44,032 bases of DNA from Bacteriovorax sp. UBA1852 (lineage in GTDB: Bacteria > Bdellovibrionota > Bacteriovoracia > Bacteriovoracales > Bacteriovoracaceae), in NCBI GenBank assembly GCA_002338505.1, contig DDIK01000033.1, forward strand, positions 1 to 44,032, in the 5' to 3' direction. The notes under the pieces were generated by a model. That model ran no database searches. It was not told where the DNA came from and worked only from the letters and a program-made list of their open reading frames with translations. The first letter of the stretch is position 1; every line of letters begins with the position of its first letter. The translations under genes and the position numbers were made by a program. Positions 1-8,260 of this stretch are shown here, piece by piece.

Positions 1-90
1 CTAGAGACATTACGCCAGCGCGCCAAGAGGTGGTATCAGACGACATCTAAATTTCAAGAAGAAGTTTTATTCAACTACATTAAGAAATAA
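1..90 (+). CDS. C-terminal end of an unidentified plus-strand gene (5' end outside window)
   Basis: Reading frame 1 is open from the first base to a TAA at 88-90 and encodes 29 residues ending in LFNYIKK. The segment is basic and amphipathic, with a run of Arg, Lys and Gln near its start. Its 3' end overlaps the 3' end of the convergent priA gene by 11 bases, as at other convergent junctions in this window. Too little is present to name a product. Confidence is modest because a short open frame can occur by chance, although the tight convergent packing supports a real gene end. Confidence 0.4.
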   Translation, partial: LETLRQRAKRWYQTTSKFQEEVLFNYIKK

Positions 91-2101
91 GAAGTGGATC
101 AACATCAACTTTCACTGAATAATTCTTTTCGAGTTGATTAAACTTTTTAAAAGTACTTATCAGGTAGTGCATCTCATTGAGATTCTTTGAGACAAAGAAA
201 AAAGACCAGGTAAACATATTTGCTCTTCTTTCAATCATCGCTGGACTTGGGCCCCAAATCTCAACTTCAAGATTATTCTTGGCAATAATATGATTGAGGC
301 TTTCTACTTCTTTAAGAATTTGATTCACAAGTTTTTCACGATTTCTTCCACTGACATGAACTGCGGCCATCTTTCTAAATGGAGGAAATCCACCGATCTC
401 TCTTGGACCTAATTCGAATTCAAGAAAGCCATCAAAGCTATGGGTCTTAACATAAGAAAAAAGAGGATTCTCTGGAATTAATGTCTGAATAAGTACACGA
501 GCATCATCCGAATATCTACCAGCACGTCCAAGAATTTGAACGAGCATTTGATGGGTCTTTTCCATCGATCTAAAATCAGGAAAGCTTAACATAGAGTCAA
601 TACCAAGAATCAATACAAGATTTACTCTCTTAAAGTTATGTCCTTTAGAAAGCATTTGTGTACCAACAAGAATATCGATTTTACCTGCATGAAAGTCTGA
701 AAGTCTCGTCTCAAGTTTTTCTAAGTTTGTTATCTCATCGCGATCAAAACGCTGAATATTCTTATCAGGAAAGTAATGACTTAAAACTTCCTGCAAGCGT
801 TCCGTTCCAAAGCCCATCTGCAAGAGATTGAGATTTCCACAGTCTGGACACATTTCTGGTGCCGGAATTTGATAGTCACTATGAGAAGAGGAGAGAATAT
901 TCTTATGTTTAAAGTACCTCAGAGGTACTTCAGTATTTGGATCAACAAACTTATAACCACAAGACCTGCATTGTAAGTAGTTAGAAAAGCCCAATCGATT
1001 TACAAAGACGAGAACTTGTTCATTCTTTGCGAGTGCACTTGAGACTTCATCAAGGGCCTCTTTTTCAAAAGGCCACAGAAGCTGATCTTCACTTTTCTTG
1101 TCTCCTTGCTTTCGACAATCAAGCAACTCAATTGTTGGCAAGTGACCTGAGGCCCTCTTATCCATAACAAAGTAATTGTCTTTCTTCTGTCTTGTGAAGT
1201 GAAAATAATTTTCAAGACTTGGAGTTGCAGACCCTAGAACAATTGGGCAATTTGAGAGCTGAGCTTTCTTTATTGCGACATCTCGACCATTATATGCACA
1301 TCGGTCACTCTGCTTAAACGAGCCATCATGTTCTTCATCAACAATAACAAGACCTAAATTCTCAGTAGGCAGAAATACGGAACTCCTCACTCCCATAACA
1401 AGAACGGGCCTTTCACTTTGTTTTAAGAATTTCCAAACTGCATTCTTATGTGATGCCGTTACTCCACTATGGTAAGGCAAGATTGGACAATCTAAGAACT
1501 TCTTAAAAGTTTCAGTAAATTGAGGAGTAAGATTAATCTCAGGAAGTAGAAATAAAACACTCTTTCCACTTTGAATCACTTTACGAATGAGATTAAGATA
1601 AACTAGAGTCTTTCCAGAGCCCGTCACTCCATGAACAAAGAAGCGATCGAATTGGTTTAGCTTTTGGCTTATTGATTCCACGATTGGTTTTTGAAGATCA
1701 TTTAATTCAAATTCAAAATCAAGATTTTGGCCAAATTCGATCTCTACATCCCTAGGTCTTTTTAAGATTTTTGGTAAGCAATCCCAAACAAGCATCCCTA
1801 AATTATAATGATAGTATTTTGCCATCCAAGTATAGAGCTGCATTTCAAGTTCGGAGAGGTGAAACTCTTCAGCGACCACTTCTTTTATTTCTTTTAATTT
1901 ATACTTACTTTCAATTTCTTCTATTTCTTTCTCAGTGATGGAGAACTCGGCGACGACGCCCTGAGTCTTTCTACGTCCAAGTGGAACTTCTACGAGAGTG
2001 CCAACGTCTAAACGCTCGCCGAGAGTCTTATAGGTTAAGACATCTTCACGTCCAGGATACTTAACAGCAACTTGGCAATAATTCTCTTCAGTTTTACTCA
2101 A
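80..2101 (-). CDS. priA: Primosomal replication-restart helicase PriA
   Basis: PriA is a cytoplasmic 3'-5' DNA helicase that recognises stalled forks and reloads the replisome. The 673-residue length is usual for the family. An N-terminal fork-binding domain is followed by Walker A GVTGSGKT (about 158-165), DEEH (255-258), the GSATPSLE motif (about 290-297) and the helicase lobe motifs GTQMLSKGH and QILGRAGR. The zinc-binding insertion keeps C378, C381, C418 and C421, but the four inner cysteines of the usual eight are absent (see findings). The start is a TTG preceded by GGAG five bases upstream; no ATG is available after the upstream in-frame stop. The gene is divergent from the small exported protein at 2200. 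Confidence 0.96.
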   Translation of the reverse strand: MSKTEENYCQVAVKYPGREDVLTYKTLGERLDVGTLVEVPLGRRKTQGVVAEFSITEKEIEEIESKYKLKEIKEVVAEEFHLSELEMQLYTWMAKYYHYNLGMLVWDCLPKILKRPRDVEIEFGQNLDFEFELNDLQKPIVESISQKLNQFDRFFVHGVTGSGKTLVYLNLIRKVIQSGKSVLFLLPEINLTPQFTETFKKFLDCPILPYHSGVTASHKNAVWKFLKQSERPVLVMGVRSSVFLPTENLGLVIVDEEHDGSFKQSDRCAYNGRDVAIKKAQLSNCPIVLGSATPSLENYFHFTRQKKDNYFVMDKRASGHLPTIELLDCRKQGDKKSEDQLLWPFEKEALDEVSSALAKNEQVLVFVNRLGFSNYLQCRSCGYKFVDPNTEVPLRYFKHKNILSSSHSDYQIPAPEMCPDCGNLNLLQMGFGTERLQEVLSHYFPDKNIQRFDRDEITNLEKLETRLSDFHAGKIDILVGTQMLSKGHNFKRVNLVLILGIDSMLSFPDFRSMEKTHQMLVQILGRAGRYSDDARVLIQTLIPENPLFSYVKTHSFDGFLEFELGPREIGGFPPFRKMAAVHVSGRNREKLVNQILKEVESLNHIIAKNNLEVEIWGPSPAMIERRANMFTWSFFFVSKNLNEMHYLISTFKKFNQLEKNYSVKVDVDPLLIS

Positions 2102-2142
2102 TGCGTCTCCAAAAGCTCACTTGATCTCTAAAGATATAATAT

Positions 2143-2171
2143 TTGACTTTAAAGCTCTAGCACTGAACAAT
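2143..2171 (+). promoter_or_regulatory. Possible sigma-70-type promoter for the 2200-4614 gene run
   Basis: TTGACT at 2143-2148 is followed after 17 bases by AACAAT at 2166-2171 (five and four matches to the usual -35 and -10 boxes). It lies 28 bases before the AAGGAG-preceded ATG at 2200 and is the best match in the 98-bp priA-divergent gap. This is by-eye pattern matching only. Confidence 0.35.
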
Positions 2172-2199
2172 CTTAACGAAATTTTAAAAAGGAGTACAG

Positions 2200-2454
2200 A
2201 TGAACTTGAGAAGACTATGTCTTTTTCCAGTCTTATTCTTAAGTATATCAAATATATGCAATGCGGCCTCGCCAAAAGAAGCTTTTGTAAAGTCAGTTGT
2301 AAAACAGTGCAAGATATCAAAAGAGGAAGCGATGAAGCTTGTGAGTCCTGGAAGAACAGGCACAGTTATCACTTTTAAATTATGTCCACAAAAGACAATG
2401 ACTCTCAAAAACGGCTGCATCATAACTTGTGGAAAAGAAGGAGCTAGTTTATGA
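2200..2454 (+). CDS. Small exported protein with four cysteines
   Basis: This 84-residue protein has a clear Sec signal peptide (basic start, hydrophobic core, cleavage probably after ICNAA near residue 23). The mature part is about 60 residues, basic, and holds four cysteines (QCKIS, KLCPQ, GCIITCGK) that could form two disulfides. The start is fixed by AAGGAG six bases upstream. The stop overlaps the start of the outer-membrane barrel gene as ATGA, so the two are probably translationally coupled and may act together at the envelope. No family was recognised. Confidence 0.8.
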   Translation: MNLRRLCLFPVLFLSISNICNAASPKEAFVKSVVKQCKISKEEAMKLVSPGRTGTVITFKLCPQKTMTLKNGCIITCGKEGASL

Positions 2455-3812
2455 GCTTAAGAAATATCATCCTTTTAATGACCCTTGGAATATTGTCGAC
2501 AGCAACCCTTGCAAATTCAAGTGCTGAAGAAAAAATAAAAGAATTAGAGGCGCGACTTGAGGCCCTTGAGTATAAGAGTTACGAAAGTATCGCGACTCTC
2601 AATGGTTCCGTGAAGCACACCAGTGTCTTCTTTAACTTAAAAGATAACGCTGCCAATACAACCGATAAGTATAAGCGTTTTAAAAAACATGTGATTTCAA
2701 GTAAAATTGATCTCAATGCTAGACCTAGTGATGATGTTTTTTTAAACACTCGTCTATCCATGAAGAAGTTCTGGTATAACCAAGCATATGAATCTAGTGA
2801 TAGTAAGTACTATGCAGATAAACTTACGTTTGGTGAATCAAGACAAGGTGTCACTCCAAGTGACTCAACGGTTTACATGGAGAGAGTCTTTATACAATGG
2901 AGTTTCGTACCAACATGGACTCTGACCATAGGAAGACTCCCTCTTTCAGGTGGATCACCTAAAGGAATTATGGAAGGAGCACCAGAAGACGCCCCCTTTC
3001 ACAAGTTCACAATGTCTGAAGTAAATGACGGGGCTTCCTTATCTAAGAAACATAATCTCACAAATGGCGACTCTTTAAAGTTTACTCTCGCCTATTTACC
3101 GTGGGGAACTTTTAACGTTGATACTGGCTCACGAATTACAGACTCTTCATATAAAGACAAATCAACTGATAACCAGGGCGTTGCAGTTGATACTTCTGAT
3201 CCGATCTATATCTTTATTACTGATTATAAAACCAGAAATTTTTCTTGGGTAAGAGAATTTAATTTCTCATTTCAGTACGCAAAGTGGTTTGATGTTTTTC
3301 TTGGGCCACCGGCCTCAAGTAACTTAAGATCTTCTGTCGACAGACACACATGGACTTTTGATCTCCTAGGGATTGTTGGTAGTAAATTTGATCTTAACTT
3401 TGCCTACACACACTCTGAAACAGAATCGAGTGGAGCCTTTGCTGGAGGGGGTCTCTTCTGTAGTCAAACAGCGACTGAGACTTGTAAAGTAAAAGGTGAC
3501 GCTTTCATGGCAATCGCCAATTACCGCGCTACAGACAAGTGGGGCTTTGGTTATCTCTTTCTCAAAAACTCTTCTCACAACCTCTTATTTGATAACGACA
3601 TGGATCTTGGCTACATTCTCTTTATGTCTCCGGGTGGTGTAAATCATATTGGATATACTAATTATAGATTTAATACTTACCTGACGGGTGCATTGTCTTT
3701 AACAATGGCAAAGATTAAAAAGAGATACGCAGTATCAAATCTTATTGGAACTGAAGAGGACGTTGATTACAATATTGACGGACTAAAGTTTTCATTAACA
3801 GCAAGATTCTAA
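2451..3812 (+). CDS. Predicted outer-membrane beta-barrel / porin-like protein
   Basis: This 453-residue protein has a signal peptide (cleavage near TLANS, residues 18-23) and a short coiled coil (SAEEKIKELEARLEALE) that could act as a periplasmic or trimerising stalk. The rest is rich in alternating aromatic and polar segments, as in transmembrane beta strands, and it ends in Phe (LTARF), the usual C-terminal outer-membrane barrel signal. The organisation resembles putative porins of the DUF3373 type found in delta-proteobacteria-like lineages, though that assignment is from memory. It is coupled by ATGA to the upstream small exported gene, and lgt follows after 10 bases. The substrate is unknown. 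Confidence 0.75.
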   Translation: MSLRNIILLMTLGILSTATLANSSAEEKIKELEARLEALEYKSYESIATLNGSVKHTSVFFNLKDNAANTTDKYKRFKKHVISSKIDLNARPSDDVFLNTRLSMKKFWYNQAYESSDSKYYADKLTFGESRQGVTPSDSTVYMERVFIQWSFVPTWTLTIGRLPLSGGSPKGIMEGAPEDAPFHKFTMSEVNDGASLSKKHNLTNGDSLKFTLAYLPWGTFNVDTGSRITDSSYKDKSTDNQGVAVDTSDPIYIFITDYKTRNFSWVREFNFSFQYAKWFDVFLGPPASSNLRSSVDRHTWTFDLLGIVGSKFDLNFAYTHSETESSGAFAGGGLFCSQTATETCKVKGDAFMAIANYRATDKWGFGYLFLKNSSHNLLFDNDMDLGYILFMSPGGVNHIGYTNYRFNTYLTGALSLTMAKIKKRYAVSNLIGTEEDVDYNIDGLKFSLTARF

Positions 3813-3822
3813 AGGAGATAAT

Positions 3823-4614
3823 ATGATCACTTGGGAAACATCACCTGAGATATTTAAACTAGGTCCAATTGCTGTTCGCTGGTATTCGCTGGCATTCATT
3901 CTTGGTTTCTTCTTAGGTGAAAAGTATGCTTCTCACTACCTTATAAAAGAGAAAGGCTTCACAAAAGATGAAGTTACAAAACTTCTTTATTATATGATCA
4001 CCGGTACTATCATTGGGGCACGCCTCGGTCACTGCCTCTTCTATGAGCCGGGATATTATCTTTCTAATCCTGTGCAAATACTTATGGTGTGGAAAGGCGG
4101 ACTGGCTAGCCATGGTGGATTCACTGGGGTTATCGCCGCTCTATGGCTATTTTCAAAGTATGTTAAAAGTCTCGACTTTGTATGGCTCCTCGATCTCATG
4201 GCGCCTCCGGCCCTTTTAACCGGCGCATTTATTCGTCTTGGGAACCTAATGAATTCTGAAATTCTAGGTAAGCCAACAGATGGTACATGGGGCTTTATCT
4301 TTAAAAGAGTAGATATGATTCCAAGACATCCTGCTCAGCTATATGAATCACTAGGTTTTGCCTTCGTCGCTCTGATCGGTTACTACCTTTATATAAAGCA
4401 ACGCCAAAAATTAAAGCCTGGATTCATTATAGGATTCATTCTCTTTGGTGGCTTTACTCATAGATTTATTGTGGAATTCTTTAAGGAAAACCAAGTAGCT
4501 TTTGAAAACTCCATGGCCCTAAATATGGGACAACTCTTAAGTATACCAATGATCTTAATAGGTATTATTTTAATGTTCTATAAGAGCTCTTCCCACGTTG
4601 CGAAGAAAGCTTAG
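3823..4614 (+). CDS. lgt: Prolipoprotein diacylglyceryl transferase Lgt
   Basis: Lgt is an inner-membrane enzyme that moves a diacylglyceryl group from phosphatidylglycerol to the lipobox cysteine of prolipoproteins, the first step of lipoprotein maturation. The 263 residues contain several membrane helices and the family signature RLGNLMNSEILGKPT, with the HGGFTG segment upstream, RHPAQLYE downstream, and the C-terminal HRFIVEFFKE Arg/Glu pair. AAAGGAG precedes the ATG. The TAG stop overlaps the cysS stop by four bases on the opposite strand. At least three lipoproteins with clear lipoboxes are encoded in this window, consistent with a working pathway. Confidence 0.96.
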   Translation: MITWETSPEIFKLGPIAVRWYSLAFILGFFLGEKYASHYLIKEKGFTKDEVTKLLYYMITGTIIGARLGHCLFYEPGYYLSNPVQILMVWKGGLASHGGFTGVIAALWLFSKYVKSLDFVWLLDLMAPPALLTGAFIRLGNLMNSEILGKPTDGTWGFIFKRVDMIPRHPAQLYESLGFAFVALIGYYLYIKQRQKLKPGFIIGFILFGGFTHRFIVEFFKENQVAFENSMALNMGQLLSIPMILIGIILMFYKSSSHVAKKA

Positions 4615-6074
4615 ACTTTAACAAACCACTCTACAGAATCACCTGTTTCAGAAAAATCAATTCCCATATTATGAAGCTGATCTCTAAACTGGTCAGCTTT
4701 TTCCCAGTCCTTTGCTTCACGAGCACTCTTTCGTCCATCAAGAAGTTTTAGAACTTCATTCTTATCGATATTTTTCTGTTTTAAAAAGAGTTCATTTACT
4801 TCAAGTAAGAAGCTTTCTGGATTTTCATTGAAAAGAGCTAGCATTTCACCATAGCCAGAAATCCACTCCTTAAAGAGTTTCGCCGTAGGATATGAATTGA
4901 TATCTTTTTTCTTACGCTCTAGGTTTAGGGCATTAAAAGTTCTCACAGCATCATAAATTGCCGCAAATAGCTCCCCTGTTCCAAAGTCATCATTGATAGA
5001 TTTTTCGATCTTATTATCAAGATCTGCAAGTAGTGAAGAAAGTTTTTTATTAGGTTTACCTTCATTATTATTTTCAAAGTTCTCAAGTACAAAGTCAGCT
5101 GACTTGATGGCACGATACACTCTAAGAAGACCTGAAAAAGTTTGCTCGATTTTTTCATCAGAGACATTGAGGATACTTCTATAATGAGTAGAGAGAATTA
5201 AAAACTTTAAAACCTCTGGATGATATTCATCCATAAAGACACGTCCAGGAATAATATTTCCTAAGGACTTACTCATCTTTTCACCCTTCATATTAATGAA
5301 GTTATTATGCATCCAATAATTGACGTACTTACAACTATTACATCCCACACCTTGAGCAATTTCATTTTCATGATGAGGAAAGATAAGATCAATCCCTCCA
5401 CCGTGAATATCAATAGTCTTTCCTAGAATTGATTTAATCATTGCCGAACATTCAATATGCCAACCTGGTCTGCCCTTACCCCAAGGTGAGTCCCATGATG
5501 GCTCCTTCTCTTTAGCAGGTTTCCAAAGTACAAAGTCGCCTGGGTTTCTCTTTCTATTATCGACCTCGACTCTTTCACCAGCACTAAGCTCATCAATCTT
5601 CTTACCAGAGAGTTCACCATATGACTCAAGAGAGCTGATATCAAAGAAGACTTCATTATCAACCACATATGCATGATTATTTTTGACAATTGTTTCAACG
5701 TATTCAACGATCTCTTTTACGTAATCAGTAACTTTAGGATTGTTAGTATGTTCTCTAAGTCCAAGACGTTTAAAGTCAGTTTTGAACTCTTCAATGTATC
5801 TCTCACTTATAACAAGTGAATCAACACCCTCTTCGTTAGCTTTTTTGATGATCTTGTCATCGATATCTGTATAGTTGTACGTAAAATTAACTTCATAGCC
5901 AGATTTTTCTAACCAATTGCGAGCAAAGTTGAAGAAGATTGGTCCTCGGAAGTTTCCAATATGTAAGAGTCCATAAACTGTCGGCCCACATAAGTAGAGT
6001 TTTACTTTATTTGGCTCAATTGACTTAAATTCTTCTTTCTTCTTCGATAAAGTATTATAGATAACAAGTGACAT
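4611..6074 (-). CDS. cysS: Cysteinyl-tRNA synthetase
   Basis: This class I aminoacyl-tRNA synthetase charges tRNA-Cys. The 487-residue protein shows the HIGH-type motif HIGN within CGPTVYGLLHIGNFR (its Cys is a zinc ligand), other zinc-site elements WHIECS and FPHHENEIAQ, and the KMSKS loop in GEKMSKSLGN, followed by an all-alpha anticodon-binding C-terminus (REAKDWEKADQFRDQL). GGAGAAAAT precedes the ATG, so the start is secure. It is divergent from the PilZ-like gene, with a 139-bp gap, and convergent with lgt. Confidence 0.97.
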   Translation of the reverse strand: MSLVIYNTLSKKKEEFKSIEPNKVKLYLCGPTVYGLLHIGNFRGPIFFNFARNWLEKSGYEVNFTYNYTDIDDKIIKKANEEGVDSLVISERYIEEFKTDFKRLGLREHTNNPKVTDYVKEIVEYVETIVKNNHAYVVDNEVFFDISSLESYGELSGKKIDELSAGERVEVDNRKRNPGDFVLWKPAKEKEPSWDSPWGKGRPGWHIECSAMIKSILGKTIDIHGGGIDLIFPHHENEIAQGVGCNSCKYVNYWMHNNFINMKGEKMSKSLGNIIPGRVFMDEYHPEVLKFLILSTHYRSILNVSDEKIEQTFSGLLRVYRAIKSADFVLENFENNNEGKPNKKLSSLLADLDNKIEKSINDDFGTGELFAAIYDAVRTFNALNLERKKKDINSYPTAKLFKEWISGYGEMLALFNENPESFLLEVNELFLKQKNIDKNEVLKLLDGRKSAREAKDWEKADQFRDQLHNMGIDFSETGDSVEWFVKV

Positions 6075-6145
6075 ATTTTCTCCGACGTATTTGTATAGTG
6101 ATTATAACGCTCATTCACGATTTAGACTAGAGTGAGACGTAAGTT

Positions 6146-6177
6146 TTTAGTTATTGCGCTCCGCATCTTTAGTTATT
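6146..6177. repeat. Direct repeat upstream of the PilZ-like gene
   Basis: TTTAGTTATT occurs at 6146-6155 and again at 6168-6177, a 22-bp period close to two helical turns, each copy followed by a short GC-rich stretch. It lies in the divergent cysS/PilZ-like gap, 36 bases before the ATG at 6214. It could be a tandem protein-binding site or chance. Confidence 0.35.
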
Positions 6178-6213
6178 CCGCCTAGTCCCTAAAATAGATG
6201 CTGAGGAGATCAA

Positions 6214-6942
6214 ATGTTCAAATTCTTTAGTTTTCAAAAAGAGGTCAAGACTTCATTCGTTCAAAGGGCAAATCGCCTTAAGCTTAGTCCTTTTAAACAA
6301 ATGATAGTTAAGATCGAGGGGCATCCCTTTAAAATTTATAATATTTCTTCATCTGGATTAGCACTCTTTGACAATGATGATCTTATTAAAACGAAGACAA
6401 CTCGTGCGACAATTATCTACGAAGGTAGTGAAGAAAAAAAATATATTACATCTCTTGAAAAAATTCATCATCACCATGACCACGGCTACACAGGATTTAA
6501 AGTCAATGAAGATATTGAAGGCTACGAAAAGTTTGTCTTCAGTATTTTTGATATAGAATTGCAAGCATCTCAATTTAGAAAACTCAGAGATGAAAGTGTT
6601 AAGCAAAACCCACTAGGTCCATCAAGATGGTGGGAAGGTGGAGAGGAAAAAGATTTCTATCTCGTCACAAATGAGACTAAGGATAAAGTTCTCTTTTTTT
6701 ACCTTTCTTTCATGGGCAATGTAATTTCGATGGATGCTAATAGAGTATTATTTCTTGGAGAAGTGGATAACGATGAAATGAGGTTTGAGAGGTATCAAGG
6801 TTCACACACTATTGTAAATCCTAGACCCTTAACCCAAGAAGCAAAGAGGCTACTTTTAGAGGTCGTTTGCAATCTTCCAAAAATAAATACTGAAATTATT
6901 GATGATCTAAAACAAATTTTAACTAATAACACTAACGAGTGA
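6214..6942 (+). CDS. PilZ-like domain protein
   Basis: The 242-residue protein begins with a segment resembling a divergent PilZ domain: R19-A-N-R22 recalls the RxxxR c-di-GMP arm in shortened form, and YNISSSGLALF (about residues 42-52) matches the (D/N)xSxxG half. The remainder includes a His cluster (IHHHHDHG, about 84-91) and an uncharacterised alpha/beta C-terminal half. GAGGAG precedes the ATG. The stop is seven bases before the dihydroorotase start, so the two are co-transcribed. If it is a real PilZ domain it would be a c-di-GMP effector; loss of the canonical arm spacing makes nucleotide binding uncertain. Confidence 0.55.
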   Translation: MFKFFSFQKEVKTSFVQRANRLKLSPFKQMIVKIEGHPFKIYNISSSGLALFDNDDLIKTKTTRATIIYEGSEEKKYITSLEKIHHHHDHGYTGFKVNEDIEGYEKFVFSIFDIELQASQFRKLRDESVKQNPLGPSRWWEGGEEKDFYLVTNETKDKVLFFYLSFMGNVISMDANRVLFLGEVDNDEMRFERYQGSHTIVNPRPLTQEAKRLLLEVVCNLPKINTEIIDDLKQILTNNTNE

Positions 6943-6949
6943 GCTCACA

Positions 6950-8260
6950 ATGTATGACCTAATTGTAAAGAATGGAACAATCTTAAACTATAATCAGGAT
7001 CCAGTGGTTGCTGATATCGCAATATCAAAAGGCAAGATTGACAAGATTGGCTCGAACCTAGGTGAAGCTAAAAATCAGCTAGATGCCTCAGGCTTAACGA
7101 TTATCCCTGGACTTATTGACTCACAGGTTCACTTTAGAGAACCTGGCCTCACTCACAAAGAAGATCTTAGCTCAGGTTCAAAAGCCGCTGTACTTGGAGG
7201 AATATGTACTTTCTTTGAAATGCCTAATACAAAGCCCGCAACTATAACTTTAGAAAAGATCGAAGAAAAAATTAAATTGGCCAAAGAGAAATCACATGCA
7301 AACTTTGCATTCTACATTGGAGCAAGTGAAGATAATTTAGAAGAGCTTTTAAAAATAGAAAGTCTCGATGGCTGTTGTGGTGTGAAAATATTTCTTGGTA
7401 GCTCAACGGGAGACTTACTTCTCTATAAACGCGAGATACTCTTAGATATTTTTAAAAATATTTCTGTACCAATTGCAGTTCACTCAGAAAGTGAAGTGAG
7501 ACTCAATGAAAGAATTAACATCAGAGATAATGCGACATCTGTTCATGATCACTATCTATGGAGAGATGCACAGAGTGCACTAGAATCAACAAAGATGATT
7601 ATTGAAGTGGCCAAAGAAGCAGGAAGAAAAGTTCACGTACTCCATATCTCGACCAAAGAGGAGATGGACTTTTTAAAAGATCAAAAAGAGCATTGTACCG
7701 TTGAAGTCACTCCTCAACACCTGACGCTCTTCGCACCAGATGCTTATGATAGTATGGGAACCCTCGCTCAAATGAATCCTCCAATTAGAACCAAGGATCA
7801 TCAAGAAGGTTTATGGCAAGGTCTTCATAATGGAACTGTTGATGTTATAGGAAGTGACCATGCACCTCATACTCTACAAGAAAAGAGAGTCGATTATCCA
7901 AACTCCCCTTCGGGAATGCCGGGAGTACAAACGACCCTGCCTCTACTTCTTCATCACTTAGAAAAAGGAAGAATAGATCTTAATAAAATCATTGAACTTA
8001 TGGCGATAAATCCTGCAAAAATATTTTCACTTAATAAAGGAAAAATTGAAGAAGGATTTGACGGTGATCTTACAATCTTAGACCTTAATGAGAACTGGCT
8101 CATCAGTAATGATGCACAGGCTTCGAAGGCTGGTTGGACTCCCTTTTATGGCATGAATATAAAAGGAAAGCCCAAGGCAACAATTGTTAGTGGTGAAATC
8201 GCCATGCTTAATGACACGGTTTTTAAGCCAAAGGGCAAGACCGTTAAATTATATCGATAG
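6950..8260 (+). CDS. pyrC: Dihydroorotase (QVH-type variant)
   Basis: Dihydroorotase closes carbamoyl-aspartate to dihydroorotate in pyrimidine synthesis, in the cytoplasm. The 436-residue amidohydrolase shows IDSQVHFREPGLTHKEDL (55-72), the carbamylated-lysine segment GVKIFLGS (K146), AVHSES (H178), HVLHIS (H232) and IGSDHAPH (D303). In the usual DxHVHxR motif the first His is replaced by Gln (Q59). This QVHFREPG form is, to my knowledge, a recognised subgroup in several proteobacteria, and some members may be non-catalytic or use a different metal centre. It follows the PilZ-like gene closely and overlaps the convergent reductase by 17 bases. Confidence 0.88.
   Translation: MYDLIVKNGTILNYNQDPVVADIAISKGKIDKIGSNLGEAKNQLDASGLTIIPGLIDSQVHFREPGLTHKEDLSSGSKAAVLGGICTFFEMPNTKPATITLEKIEEKIKLAKEKSHANFAFYIGASEDNLEELLKIESLDGCCGVKIFLGSSTGDLLLYKREILLDIFKNISVPIAVHSESEVRLNERINIRDNATSVHDHYLWRDAQSALESTKMIIEVAKEAGRKVHVLHISTKEEMDFLKDQKEHCTVEVTPQHLTLFAPDAYDSMGTLAQMNPPIRTKDHQEGLWQGLHNGTVDVIGSDHAPHTLQEKRVDYPNSPSGMPGVQTTLPLLLHHLEKGRIDLNKIIELMAINPAKIFSLNKGKIEEGFDGDLTILDLNENWLISNDAQASKAGWTPFYGMNIKGKPKATIVSGEIAMLNDTVFKPKGKTVKLYR

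Noticed and set aside
2121..2378. 85-codon plus-strand frame overlapping the small exported protein
   Set aside because: It overlaps in another frame the signal-peptide gene at 2200, which has a strong ribosome-binding site and a sensible product. This frame has neither.
6146..6177. CRISPR-like repeat
   Set aside because: Only two 10-bp copies with a 12-bp spacer; too short and too few for an array, and no cas genes are nearby.
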